A stretch of 64,000 nucleotides of DNA from Luteibacter pinisoli. GTDB taxonomy: Bacteria > Pseudomonadota > Gammaproteobacteria > Xanthomonadales > Rhodanobacteraceae. Position 1 is the first letter of the stretch, and each line of letters starts with the position of its first letter. Shown piece by piece: positions 39,846-48,721 of the stretch. Made by a program: the position numbers and the translations under genes. Below the pieces are notes generated by a model. The model saw nothing but the letters and a program-made list of their open reading frames with translations, ran no database searches and was not told the origin of the DNA. Location: NCBI RefSeq assembly GCF_006385595.1, contig NZ_CP041046.1, forward strand, positions 1,426,001-1,490,000. Reading direction: 5' to 3'.

Positions 39846-41264
39846 TTACATGCCGTGCGCGGGTGCCTGCGGCGGCACCTGCTGGTCCGTGCGCTGAGCC
39901 TGGCTTGTCGCCTGGGTCCGGCGCGCGATCTCTGCCTGTTGCTGCCAGGCCACGCTGCTCTGCTGGAGCGATGTCTGCGCGGCGGTGGCGGTGTTCACTT
40001 CGGTGACCTGCTTCAGCGGCGAGTCCACCGCACCCTGCACACCGTACAGGCGGCTAGCGTCATCGCTGAGTACAGCGCGGTCTACCCGCTCAAGGCCGTC
40101 ACGGCGTGCCGATACCACCAGCGAGCCGGCGACCTGGTCGCTGGTCTTGTCGGGAGTGCGGCCGTGCGAGGCATCGAGTGTGTGTACCGCGCCCTGCGCC
40201 TGCTTGAACAGGGCATGGTCGGGGTGGTCCGGATGGTCCAGGGTCACCTTGGGTTTGTCGTGCTCGAACCATTCCTTGGGATGGGTGAGGGTATGCCACG
40301 CGCTGGAAGCTTTCTCCTCCACGGCGTGGATGCCTTCGCCGATCTCCTCCTTGAGATGTTCGAAGCCGTGCTCCACCGCGAGGATGCCCTTACCCGCCAG
40401 TTCGAAGGCCTCGTGTTCCAGGGTGTCCTTCAGCTCGCCGATGGCCTTGGGGATTTCCCACGGGGCCGAGATGCCCTTGCGGATATCGGCCACGTCATCG
40501 CGGTAGCGGTCGACCATGCCTTTGTGGGCGTCGTAGCGCGCCACGTTTTCCGGTGAGATGATCGACTGCCCGAGCAGCTTGCTGTTGGGCACGAAGTTAT
40601 CGATGGCGTGGGCATCGAAATCCGTGGCCTTGATCGGGTTGCGCAGGCTGAGGATGCCGCTGTCATCGCGATAGCCGGCGTGTTGCAGCGTATCGATGTC
40701 CTGCTGCGCCGCGTAAACGCGCACCTGCCCGTAGTGCGGGCTGGCCGCGCTGACGAGATCGCCGGCACGGACGTGGTCGATCACCGTGTCGCCGCCTTCC
40801 GGGATGCCCTTGAGGCTGGCAGCGCCGTAGGCGTTGAAAGTTTCGCCATGGAGGCCGTATTTCGCGGCGTTGATCTCGGCGAGGGTGCCGCCGAGGGAAT
40901 GGCCGGTGACGGTCACCTGCAGCGGGCGATGGTGAAGGTCAGCATCCAGCTTGGCCTTCTCCATGACGCGTGCGGTAAACAGTTCGGCTTCCGGGGCCTG
41001 GATATTGATTCCGGCCAGCACCATGCCTGCATCGACACCGCCATCCTGCACGGGTTCGCGATCGAACTCCGTCCCGCGGTATGCGATGACGACTTCACCG
41101 GTATCTGAGCGCCGGTAGGCCGTCGCCTGAAAGCCGGTGACGGGATCGTTTGCGGCATCGATGGCCTCGTACGTCACCCCGCCCAGGATCTTGGGCTTGT
41201 TGAGGACGGGATCCTGGTAGGCGTCTTGGGCGAGTAAAGCGTAGTCAGTGGAGGAGATCGTCAC
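39846..41264 (-). CDS. X-T4SS effector: class 3 lipase with XVIPCD
   Basis: The 472-residue product has an alpha/beta-hydrolase domain (about 1-225) with the nucleophile Ser123 in GHSLGG, probable Asp169 (RAGDLVS) and His219 (DAHAIDNF). A helical, charged linker (about 240-335) follows, then an XVIPCD (about 345-440: HALFKQAQGAVHTLDASHGR, RVDRAVLSDDASRLYGVQGAVDSPLKQ), and a Gln-rich tail. It should attack target-cell phospholipids. Its start overlaps the stop of the immunity gene at 41261-41863 by four bases. Confidence 0.93.
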   Translation of the reverse strand: MTISSTDYALLAQDAYQDPVLNKPKILGGVTYEAIDAANDPVTGFQATAYRRSDTGEVVIAYRGTEFDREPVQDGGVDAGMVLAGINIQAPEAELFTARVMEKAKLDADLHHRPLQVTVTGHSLGGTLAEINAAKYGLHGETFNAYGAASLKGIPEGGDTVIDHVRAGDLVSAASPHYGQVRVYAAQQDIDTLQHAGYRDDSGILSLRNPIKATDFDAHAIDNFVPNSKLLGQSIISPENVARYDAHKGMVDRYRDDVADIRKGISAPWEIPKAIGELKDTLEHEAFELAGKGILAVEHGFEHLKEEIGEGIHAVEEKASSAWHTLTHPKEWFEHDKPKVTLDHPDHPDHALFKQAQGAVHTLDASHGRTPDKTSDQVAGSLVVSARRDGLERVDRAVLSDDASRLYGVQGAVDSPLKQVTEVNTATAAQTSLQQSSVAWQQQAEIARRTQATSQAQRTDQQVPPQAPAHGM

Positions 41265-41863
41265 GGATGCATCTCCTCGGCATGGACAGTCACGGAGAAC
41301 GTCGCGCTGGCTTCATCCTGGTACTGGGCACGGTTCTCTTCGCCCGTGTCCACGCGTTCCATCTGCGTGGTGGCGTAAGAACGGTTGGAGTACCAGCGGG
41401 TGACTGGCTTGCCCTTGAACAGCTCGTCCTTGAACAGCGGGGCGCTGAAGTCGACCTGCTTGACGAACAGGTTGGCGCTGGCGGCCACCACGGACCAATG
41501 GCACACGCCCTTGCCGAAATAATCTTCGTCCTGGAGCAGGTCCGCGAAGATCTCGCCCTTGTACAGGCCATTGCCGGCCGGCTGCAGCGTGATCGGCACG
41601 CGCTTCTCGGGTGCGACAGTGGCACCCACCACCGGGGTCAGGGGTACGCAGGCTTCGTTGGCGACGCGGTAATCCACGACACCTTCGATGCGATCGAACG
41701 GGCCCGGCGCGCCATCCACCTTCACGGTGAACTCGTAGCGCATGCGCGGGTTCGGGTTGAGCTTGACGTCAGGCTTGTTCATGGTGGCACCGGTAGCGGA
41801 AAAGGGCAGGGCAAGGAACAGGGAGGCGGTAGCGGCATGTCGCCGCCATCGGTTCAGGTTCAA
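41261..41863 (-). CDS. periplasmic immunity protein for the lipase effector
   Basis: I chose a TTG start at 41863 because AAAGGAG lies six bases before it and it gives a clean signal peptide (MNLNRWRRHAATASLFLALPFSATGA). The 200-residue product has two conserved cysteines and the segment DYFGKGVCHWSVVA shared with the orphan paralogue at 37511-38125. It is produced just before, and coupled to, the lipase. Immunity is inferred from position and export signal. Confidence 0.85.
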   Translation of the reverse strand: MNLNRWRRHAATASLFLALPFSATGATMNKPDVKLNPNPRMRYEFTVKVDGAPGPFDRIEGVVDYRVANEACVPLTPVVGATVAPEKRVPITLQPAGNGLYKGEIFADLLQDEDYFGKGVCHWSVVAASANLFVKQVDFSAPLFKDELFKGKPVTRWYSNRSYATTQMERVDTGEENRAQYQDEASATFSVTVHAEEMHP

Positions 41864-41874
41864 GTCTTTCTCCT

Positions 41875-42984
41875 TTACAGACCCGGTGTGGGCTGCTGCT
41901 GGGGCGTCGCTTGCTGGTGTGGCGTCTGTGTCGTGGCCTGGGTCGCGGCCTGCTGGTCGGCCACCTGTTTCCACTGCACCGAGCTCTGTTCGACCGTGGT
42001 GTTGATCGCCTGCTGCGTGTTCACTTCGGCCAGCTGCTTGAACGGCGAGTTCATCTCACCCTGGACGACGTAGACCTTGCTGCCATCCTGGTTCAGGACG
42101 GCCGAGTCGACGCCGGTCATGCCTTCCCTGCGTGCGGCGACGACGGCCGCGGCCGACAGGCGGTCGCTGATGTGGTCCGGGGTGCGTCCCTGTTCGGCGT
42201 CCAGCTTGTGGACAGCCGCCTGGGTCTGGCGGAACAACGGGTGATCCGGATGCGCTTCCGAATCCAGTCGCGGGCCCTGGCGCTCCTGCGCGTGAATGGC
42301 GTCCATGGTCTTCTTGCCGACGATGCCGTCGGGTTCGAGGCCGTGGGCGCGCTGGAAGGTTTCTACGGCGGCTTTGGTGTGGGTGCCGAATTCGCCATCC
42401 GGGACGAGCTTGTGTCCGCGCTCGTCGCGATAGCCGAGGTGATTCAGCTGGGTCTGGATGGCTTTCACGTGCTCGCTGTTATCGCCGTGGCGCAGCGCGG
42501 CATGCGTTGCGGCTGCGTGCACCGGTTGCGCGTGGCCCGGGTGCGCCGGCGAACGGTGGCGCCAGAACTCTTCGGGATTTACTGCGTGCCCGTTGGCGTC
42601 TTTCATCTGGTAGTGGACGTGCTGCGCGTACTGCTCGGAGCCTTTCGGGCCGCGACCACCCATGTGGCCGATCTCGTCGCCTACCTCGATGTGCTGACCC
42701 ACCTTTACCGACTGCGATTGGGTGTGCAGGATTTCATGGCTATTGCCATCGGCATCGCGGATCTTGATCGTGCCGTATTGGCCGCCGACGAAGGTGACCT
42801 CGCCGCTGATGGGCGAGTGGATGCCGGGGTGTTCAAGGTTTACGCCAGATTGGCCGCCGGCGTAGTTGAAGTCCGAGCCGCCGTGCGGGCCTTTCTGGCG
42901 CACTTCGCCGTAGTGGCCGGTGATGTGAGGTGCCGTCCGCCCATGGGCGGGTAGCATGGTGTCCATGACTTCCTGATATGACAT
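41875..42984 (-). CDS. X-T4SS effector: M23 endopeptidase, peptidoglycan-binding domain, XVIPCD
   Basis: The 369-residue product has an M23/LytM domain with zinc ligands His34, Asp38 (GPHGGSDFNY) and His122/His124 (QHVHYQ), a type 1 peptidoglycan-binding domain (about 167-232: VKAIQTQLNHLGYRD, AVETFQRAHGLEPDG) and the XVIPCD (about 245-345: HPLFRQTQAAVHKLDAEQGR, VYVVQGEMNSPFKQLAEVNT), then a Gln/Thr-rich tail. It should cut peptidoglycan cross-links. The lipoprotein gene just upstream is its likely immunity gene. Confidence 0.94.
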   Translation of the reverse strand: MSYQEVMDTMLPAHGRTAPHITGHYGEVRQKGPHGGSDFNYAGGQSGVNLEHPGIHSPISGEVTFVGGQYGTIKIRDADGNSHEILHTQSQSVKVGQHIEVGDEIGHMGGRGPKGSEQYAQHVHYQMKDANGHAVNPEEFWRHRSPAHPGHAQPVHAAATHAALRHGDNSEHVKAIQTQLNHLGYRDERGHKLVPDGEFGTHTKAAVETFQRAHGLEPDGIVGKKTMDAIHAQERQGPRLDSEAHPDHPLFRQTQAAVHKLDAEQGRTPDHISDRLSAAAVVAARREGMTGVDSAVLNQDGSKVYVVQGEMNSPFKQLAEVNTQQAINTTVEQSSVQWKQVADQQAATQATTQTPHQQATPQQQPTPGL

Positions 42985-42999
42985 GCGTGTAACTCCTGG

Positions 43000-43521
43000 T
43001 CAGAGTGAATCATCCTCGGTCCGATACAGCTGCCAGCAGCCGTCGGCCGATCGGAAGTGAAACGTCATCTGGTAATCGGTATCCGGCTTCGCGAGTTCGA
43101 CTGCAAAACCGCCATCGCCCTCCGGCGATTGCTTCAACACCAGGCCATCCTTTTTCTGGCGAGCGGAGTCAGGCATCACGGGGAACGTGATCTGGGCCTT
43201 TGTCAGCATTTTTTTCACCGGCGCCGGTTCCGGTTCGGCGTTCGGGTCGATCGTGTCATTTTCGAGCGGATCGGCGGCGTAGCGTTCTTGCACCGAGACG
43301 TTGTGCATGAAGGCCGGGAGAAAACCGTCGAACGTGGGGGCCGGGCAGACGCCGGGCGCGTTCGTTGCTGTCGGATTCGCAACCGCGCTCGCCACGGTAG
43401 TCGGCGACGCGGGAGCGGCGGAAGGCGTCGGCGCCTCCGGTGACCGGCAGGCGGACAGGAGCGCCATGAGAGCGAGCGGGAAAAGTGCGACGCGTAGCGT
43501 ACCGGGGAGTATTCGGCTCAT
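43000..43521 (-). CDS. lipoprotein immunity protein for the M23 effector
   Basis: The 173-residue product has a signal peptide with lipobox LSAC, a Pro/Ala/Thr-rich linker (about 26-55) and a small C-terminal domain with two cysteines (APTFDGFLPAFMHNVSVQERY, DYQMTFHFRSADGCWQLYR). It ends 15 bases before the M23 effector, the usual immunity position. The same type of lipoprotein recurs next to X-T4SS effectors in Xanthomonadales, as far as I recall. Confidence 0.82.
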   Translation of the reverse strand: MSRILPGTLRVALFPLALMALLSACRSPEAPTPSAAPASPTTVASAVANPTATNAPGVCPAPTFDGFLPAFMHNVSVQERYAADPLENDTIDPNAEPEPAPVKKMLTKAQITFPVMPDSARQKKDGLVLKQSPEGDGGFAVELAKPDTDYQMTFHFRSADGCWQLYRTEDDSL

Positions 43522-43546
43522 GTGTAAGTCCTGTGTGTTCGTGTGC

Positions 43547-44182
43547 TTACTGAAGGCCCATCGAGAAGACTTCGATGCTGTCAGGGCTTACCCACCCCGC
43601 GGCGCATGCGCCGGTGAAATCACCCTCTTTGCCGACCCATTGGCATGGGCCTTCGGGCTTCGTGCCTACCCACGTCTGTTGGCGTTCCTGGCACAGATCG
43701 TTCTCCTTGCAGCCAGGTACGCGCTTCAACGGAAAGGCGATAACGTAGAAGCGGTCGGGGATCTGGTTGTTGCCTGCGGTGGCGGCCACACATACGAACT
43801 GGCGGCTGGCCAGGTGTACCGTGGGCTTTGCCTTGGCCTTATCGAACGCGGATTCCAGGGTCACGCCATCTTTTTCACTTACCTGGCCCCATGCGTAGTC
43901 GCCGGCGCACTCTGAAACACGGGTCCGTACCGTATCGACCAGGCAATCCAGGTTGCCGCTTTTGCCAACCGTGCAGGAGCTCGTCGAGCCCGGTGCCATC
44001 TTCGCGAGGCGCGCACCGGCGGACGCTGCCTGAGTGGGTGTGGCGGCCTGGGCCACGGCGGCCGAGAGCAGGGCTGCAGTCAGGACGAGTGCTGTCACGG
44101 CACGGCGGGCCTCCGAACGGCTCGTGAACTTGCCGGATTCCACGGTCATCTGACCCATGAAGTTGGCGGGTTCCGCAGTCAT
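43547..44182 (-). CDS. exported immunity-like protein, partner unclear
   Basis: The second of two nearby ATGs (44182) is preceded by AAGGAG with an eight-base spacer and is preferred. The 211-residue product has a longish N-terminal region, a hydrophobic signal (VTALVLTAALLSAAVAQA) and seven or eight cysteines in the mature part (SSCTVGKSGNLDCLV, VPGCKENDLCQERQ, GPCQWVGKE). I do not recognise the fold. It sits between two other exported proteins and has no effector of its own beside it. Confidence 0.75.
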   Translation of the reverse strand: MTAEPANFMGQMTVESGKFTSRSEARRAVTALVLTAALLSAAVAQAATPTQAASAGARLAKMAPGSTSSCTVGKSGNLDCLVDTVRTRVSECAGDYAWGQVSEKDGVTLESAFDKAKAKPTVHLASRQFVCVAATAGNNQIPDRFYVIAFPLKRVPGCKENDLCQERQQTWVGTKPEGPCQWVGKEGDFTGACAAGWVSPDSIEVFSMGLQ

Positions 44183-44194
44183 CGTCATATCTCC

Positions 44195-44722
44195 TTATTT
44201 CCTTGGCAGGCCGTGATTTGAGACTTCCTGATCGTCAGGCAAGCTTCGCGCAGCTTTGTAGACATCGTCCTTTTCGGTATTTGTCTTTCGGCCTGCCGCA
44301 CACTCGCTGTCCTTGATGGGCTCCTTTTCGCCATCCTTGAGAACGATCACGCCGCCTTCGTCAATCTGGGTGCCGGAGATCGTGTAAACGATGTACTTGT
44401 AGCCGTTGCTGGAGAAGGCGAAGGCATCGCCGCCGGTCGCACCTGCATACGAGAGGTGAGAGAAGGTCAGGCCCGTGGTGGGCGTACCTGGCGCGGGCCA
44501 GCGCATTTCGGGCTTCGCACCTGCTTTCCCGTAGACGTAATAGAAGCTCTGGCCGCCCTTTGCACACATGGAGACGGTTTTTCCGCCCTTGGCCAGGGGG
44601 CACGACATAAAGGCGTCGTCGCCCTTTTCGCACAGCGAGGAATCGACGGAGGCCTGCGCACTTGGGAACGCCGCGAGCAATGCAAGACCTGCAATGGCGC
44701 GGTAGGTCGCCTGTCGACGCAT
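44195..44722 (-). CDS. exported immunity-like protein, partner unclear
   Basis: The ATG at 44722 follows AAGGA with an eight-base spacer and gives a short signal peptide (MRRQATYRAIAGLALLAAFPSAQA). The 175-residue product is beta-rich with cysteines at SSLCEKGD, MSCPLAKGG, SMCAKGG and DSECAAG. The pattern (SLCEKGDDAFMSCPL...KTVSMCAKG...FYYVYGKAG) is one I have seen in proteins of unknown function. It lies directly downstream of the GH19 effector and upstream of two more immunity-like genes. Confidence 0.78.
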   Translation of the reverse strand: MRRQATYRAIAGLALLAAFPSAQASVDSSLCEKGDDAFMSCPLAKGGKTVSMCAKGGQSFYYVYGKAGAKPEMRWPAPGTPTTGLTFSHLSYAGATGGDAFAFSSNGYKYIVYTISGTQIDEGGVIVLKDGEKEPIKDSECAAGRKTNTEKDDVYKAARSLPDDQEVSNHGLPRK

Positions 44723-44767
44723 GATGCATTCCTTGAGGGAGCGAGGCGAGTTCATTGGTCGACCCGG

Positions 44768-46027
44768 TTACCGGCCAGGCTGTTGCGTTTGTTGTTGCTG
44801 TTGGCTGGGTTCAGTCTGAGCGCGCACGGTGTTAGCCATGGCCGAGGCACTTTGCTCAAGCGGCGTGTTGACAGCCTGGGCGGTCTGCACCTCGGCCATC
44901 TTCTTGTGTGGCGAGTTCAGGTCGCCTTGCACCGCGTAGGCCTTGCTGCCGTCGTCGCTGAGAACAACATGGTCGATCTGGCTCAGGCCGTCTTTCTTCG
45001 CTTGTGCGGCAATGGCTGCCGACAGGTTGGCGCTGGCCTGGTCGGGTGTACGGTTCATCGCGGCGTCGATGGCGTGGACGCCCTTGCGGGCCTGCTCGAA
45101 CATCGCGTTGTCGGGGTTGGCCGGGTTCGTCAGGGCCGCCTTGTCGAGCTTCTGGTTGTCGATGTGCTTCTGGGCAGCGATGGCCTCGCGGGTTTTCGGG
45201 CCGGCCACGCCGTCGGCGTCCAGCTTATGGTCGCGCTGGAAGGATTCGAGGGCGGCCTTCGTGCCGGGGCCGAACTTGCCGTCGGTATGCAGATCGTTGC
45301 CGTGGGCGTCCTTGTAACCGAGGCGGGCGAGGTCAGCCTGGAGCTTGCGGACGTCTTCGCCGTTCATGCCGTCCTTGAGCGCGCGATCGGCAGGCGGGGC
45401 GCTGGGAGTAGGAGTCGCATGGCCGACCTGGCCGCTGGCAAGGCGGTCCATCACCTCGGGGGTGAGGCGCTTTTGCCAGTCGGCGAAGCGCTGCTCGCGG
45501 TCTTCGAGGCCGTTGTATTTGCCGTTGACGGCCTTGGTGGCGGCCTTGACGTCATCGCGCGCCGCTTCCGGGACGCGGTTCTCCCAGTACCAGGTAGCGA
45601 TTTTCGAGGCGTTCTGCGGTTCGGCGGCAAGCTCCGGGTGCTTGACCAGGTCGAGGTCGAGCGCCTTGCCGGCCGCGGCGTAGTTGTCCTTGCCGGTGAG
45701 CTGGATGTAGCCGCGGCCGTGGTACTTCCAGCCGTCGCCCGGCTCATCATTGCCGTTGCGGCCGCCGTACATGAGTTCGGCAAGTTTTTCCGGCTTGCCT
45801 TGCAGGGCTTCCTTGCGTGCGGCTTCAAGCGGCTCGGCGCCTTCGCGCCATGCCGATTGCACGGGAATCTGCTGGGTGTTGCGGGTGTAGCGGAAGCTTT
45901 CTTCGAGCCGGTTCAGCCCATTGGACTCATGGGTCACCTGGGCCATGAAGTTGGCCAGTTCCTTCGGGTCCCGGATACCGGCCGCATACGCGTCGGTAAG
46001 GACTTGTGTTTCACGATCAATCGCCAT
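44768..46027 (-). CDS. X-T4SS effector: GH19 muramidase, peptidoglycan-binding domain, XVIPCD
   Basis: The 419-residue product has the same layout as the characterised Xanthomonas citri effector XAC2609: GH19 domain (about 1-200; putative catalytic Glu34 in HESNGL and Glu43), type 1 peptidoglycan-binding domain (about 220-285), XVIPCD (about 305-400: AMFEQARKGVHAIDAAMNR, IDHVVLSDDGSKAYAVQGDL) and Gln-rich tail. It should cleave target peptidoglycan. The gene upstream (46110-46754) resembles the cognate inhibitor XAC2610. Its GH19 part is duplicated as a lone gene at 33965-34621. Confidence 0.94.
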   Translation of the reverse strand: MAIDRETQVLTDAYAAGIRDPKELANFMAQVTHESNGLNRLEESFRYTRNTQQIPVQSAWREGAEPLEAARKEALQGKPEKLAELMYGGRNGNDEPGDGWKYHGRGYIQLTGKDNYAAAGKALDLDLVKHPELAAEPQNASKIATWYWENRVPEAARDDVKAATKAVNGKYNGLEDREQRFADWQKRLTPEVMDRLASGQVGHATPTPSAPPADRALKDGMNGEDVRKLQADLARLGYKDAHGNDLHTDGKFGPGTKAALESFQRDHKLDADGVAGPKTREAIAAQKHIDNQKLDKAALTNPANPDNAMFEQARKGVHAIDAAMNRTPDQASANLSAAIAAQAKKDGLSQIDHVVLSDDGSKAYAVQGDLNSPHKKMAEVQTAQAVNTPLEQSASAMANTVRAQTEPSQQQQQTQQPGR

Positions 46028-46109
46028 GTGGAGCTCCTGTTTTACTTACTAGGCGGCCCAGCCCTGGGCTTTCACACCGCCGGCCATGGCGGTGGTGGAA
46101 CGGGTGGCA

Positions 46110-46754
46110 TCAGGGCAGGGTAGCCTCCGGGAGATGGCTCGGATCGAAGTCCTTGAAGGAGACGTCGCCCAGGTCCTTTGCCGTGAGGTCCACGGTCTTT
46201 TCCTTCCCCGTGTCGCTATCGGTGACCTTACGCAGCACGTGGCTGGCCAGCCAGTCCTTGCGAGCCGCCGACCAGGTGAAGGTGTATTCGTCGGACCAGC
46301 GCTCGCGGCTGCCACCACCGTTGACGATGGTGAACTGGCCCTTGGTGATCTTTGTGTAGCCATAGGGATCGCCAGCGACGCCACCGCAGGTGGCGCAGGG
46401 GACGATGCGTGTGTTCGATGCGGCTTTCTGGAAATGCCCTGCGGTATCAGGGACCACCAGCACCACGTCGCGCGCCGGGCCTTCACCCAGCTTCGCGTTC
46501 TCGCCGCCCGGCGGATCGATGATCAGCACGGCACCCTGGCGCCCATCGCCGGTGAGGTCGCCCTTCGTCGATTCGAGGATCTTGGCGCCACCCGTCGCAA
46601 AGGACTTGAGGTCATCCATCTTGGTTCCTTTATCCTGGGGAGCGGACGGTGCGGCGACAGGTTTGGCGTAGGGGTTGGCGATTTGCGCGCAGGCCCAGGC
46701 TGGCATGGAGAGCAGGAGGAGGGCTGCCAGGCGGTGGCGTGTTCCGGAATTCAT
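46110..46754 (-). CDS. XAC2610-like immunity protein for the GH19 effector
   Basis: The 214-residue product has a signal peptide (MNSGTRHRLAALLLLSMPAWACA). The mature part begins with a DLTGDGRQGAVLII segment like a calcium-binding loop and continues with RDVVLVVPDTAGHF and RERWSDEYTFTWSAARKDW, features of the XAC2610 family, a type-i lysozyme-inhibitor-like fold that blocks the GH19 effector. It precedes the GH19 effector by 82 bases. Confidence 0.82.
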   Translation of the reverse strand: MNSGTRHRLAALLLLSMPAWACAQIANPYAKPVAAPSAPQDKGTKMDDLKSFATGGAKILESTKGDLTGDGRQGAVLIIDPPGGENAKLGEGPARDVVLVVPDTAGHFQKAASNTRIVPCATCGGVAGDPYGYTKITKGQFTIVNGGGSRERWSDEYTFTWSAARKDWLASHVLRKVTDSDTGKEKTVDLTAKDLGDVSFKDFDPSHLPEATLP

Positions 46755-46849
46755 GGTGGTGATGGGCTCCGCTTGGCAGGGTGGACCTAGGTTAGATGAA
46801 GCGATGGATCGAGGCTGTGAGCCGTGTCGGGACTTCACAGCCTCTCACC

Positions 46850-47986
46850 TCACATGCCGGGCTGGGCAGGTTGCGGCTGCGGCGCGTCCGGCTGCTGCTG
46901 ACCTTGCGTGTGCTGCGCCTGCGGTGCCTGCTGCAGGTACTGGTCCACCTGCTGCGTGCTCTGCGCCAGGGGCGTCTGCAGTCCTTGCAGCACATCCACG
47001 CTGGCCACCTGCTTGAAGGGGGAGTTGAGCTCACCCTGTATGGCAAATAGGCGCGTGGCCTGGTCGTCGAGCATCACGCTGTCGATGCGCTGCATGCCCG
47101 TGCAGATGGCCGTGGCCGCCACCGCGCCGGCAAGCTGGTGGCTGTCTGGGCCGGACGGACGGTGGTGCTCCGCGTCGATCTTCTGCACACCGGCCAGAGC
47201 ATCGCGGAACACGGGGTGTCCTGCGTGCGCGGGATCGGCAAGGGACGCGGCTTTGTGCATCGCTTCCTGGGTGTTCTTGCCGACGATGCCGTCGTCCTTC
47301 AGGTGATGGTCGCGCTGGAACGCCTTTACCGCCTCCTCGGTGTGCTGGCCGAACTTGCCATCGGCGACGGTGCTGCCCAGCTGTTTGGCATACCCCGCGG
47401 CGATAAGTTCAGCCTGCATGTCGTGCACGCGATCGCCGTGGGCGCCTTGCTTGAGCGAGGTGCTCGTGGTGGCATGGGGCGCGGTGTGGCCGGCTTCCTG
47501 CACGTGGCCGGTGGCGAGCTCGATGCCGTGGCGCATGGTGCGGCCGGCGTAGATCGCGCGCATGTTGGTGGCGTAGTCGGGGTCCGTCGCGTAGCCGGCT
47601 TTCTTCAGCGCATCGGCTTCCTTCTCGAGGTTGCCGAGGGTGCCCGGGTCGAACAGGCCGGCCTTGCCGTAGCGCGGGTTCTCCTTGAGAAACTTCGCAC
47701 GGTCGGCGATGGCTTCTTCATAGGAGCCGTACACACGAAAGTCCTGGTCCTTCCAGACCTTCTTGCCGTGTTCGATTTCCCAGACGTGGAAGGTCTTGGT
47801 CGGCCCGTGCCAGCTGGGGTCGGCCTTGATGTTGAACAGGTTGTGCGTGCCGGGGAGGATTTTCTCGCCCCAGCCGGTTTCGCCGGCGGCCTGCGCGAGC
47901 GTGAGCTCCACGGAGAGGCCGGTTTCCTTGCTTACCTTGAGCGCCGCCGGGTAAAGGTCGGCTATGAACTGTTCTTTGCTACCCAT
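46850..47986 (-). CDS. X-T4SS effector: FlgJ-like glucosaminidase, peptidoglycan-binding domain, XVIPCD
   Basis: The 378-residue product has an N-acetylglucosaminidase domain (about 1-150) with catalytic Glu36 in AQAAGETGWGEK and NLFNIKA, a type 1 peptidoglycan-binding domain (about 185-245: VHDMQAELIAAGYAK, AVKAFQRDHHLKDDG) and the XVIPCD (about 255-350: HPVFRDALAGVQKIDAEHHR, LFAIQGELNSPFKQVASVDV), then a Gln/Pro-rich tail. It should hydrolyse target-cell peptidoglycan. The gene upstream is its likely immunity gene. Confidence 0.94.
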   Translation of the reverse strand: MGSKEQFIADLYPAALKVSKETGLSVELTLAQAAGETGWGEKILPGTHNLFNIKADPSWHGPTKTFHVWEIEHGKKVWKDQDFRVYGSYEEAIADRAKFLKENPRYGKAGLFDPGTLGNLEKEADALKKAGYATDPDYATNMRAIYAGRTMRHGIELATGHVQEAGHTAPHATTSTSLKQGAHGDRVHDMQAELIAAGYAKQLGSTVADGKFGQHTEEAVKAFQRDHHLKDDGIVGKNTQEAMHKAASLADPAHAGHPVFRDALAGVQKIDAEHHRPSGPDSHQLAGAVAATAICTGMQRIDSVMLDDQATRLFAIQGELNSPFKQVASVDVLQGLQTPLAQSTQQVDQYLQQAPQAQHTQGQQQPDAPQPQPAQPGM

Positions 47987-48013
47987 GATGTAACTCCTGG
48001 TGGATCGGTGGGT

Positions 48014-48586
48014 TTACTTGGCCAGCGGTATCTTCACCGTGACCTTGAAGTCGTGAGACGCGTCCGGTGCGTCGGTAAGGACATACTTGCCCGTGACTTC
48101 GATGGTTTCCGGGGTGGTGACCCGGAAATGACTGGCGTCGGTTTCCACCGACGCGCTGAAAGCACCCTTCACATCAGCCAGGTCCACGTACTCCATGGCC
48201 TGCACCTTGCCCGTTGTGGCATCAAGCTGCGCGACGTTCATCAGGGTCTGCGAAAGGGAAGGAGAGGTGTTGGTATCACCCTGTACCAGTACGTAGAGCG
48301 ACTTGCCCGACTGCACGCAATGCGTGGCGCGCGCCTGCTCGGTGAATTCCGGCAGCTTCAGGGTGGTCGACCACGTGATGGATTTGCCATCCGTGACGTA
48401 GACCAGGCCCTTGGCGTGCATGCCATCGGCATCGGTGGCGATGCCGACTTTGCATTGGTGGCCACCGTCGATGGGGGCGGTGGCGTAGTCGCGGTGGTGG
48501 ACGGGGAGGGTGGCCGCTGCCTGGGCAACGCCCGAGAGCGAGGCGACGGCGAAGCTGGCAGCGAGCGCGATATGTAGACGGTTCAT
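48014..48586 (-). CDS. periplasmic immunity-like protein for the glucosaminidase effector
   Basis: The 190-residue product has a signal peptide (MNRLHIALAASFAVASLSGVAQA) and a beta-rich mature domain with two cysteines (GGHQCKVGI, ATHCVQSGKSLYVLVQ). It ends 27 bases before the glucosaminidase effector on the same strand. Immunity is inferred from the position; the fold is not recognised. Confidence 0.8.
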   Translation of the reverse strand: MNRLHIALAASFAVASLSGVAQAAATLPVHHRDYATAPIDGGHQCKVGIATDADGMHAKGLVYVTDGKSITWSTTLKLPEFTEQARATHCVQSGKSLYVLVQGDTNTSPSLSQTLMNVAQLDATTGKVQAMEYVDLADVKGAFSASVETDASHFRVTTPETIEVTGKYVLTDAPDASHDFKVTVKIPLAK

Positions 48587-48721
48587 CGATGACGTGCCTG
48601 GTGTGGTCTTTTATAGGGTTGCTGGGATGTCATTGATTTGGCTCTTCACATGTTGCGTCAATGGACGCATCGATATGACCACTTCTTGCGACAACAGGTG
48701 AACACTGAAAGCATGCCTGCT

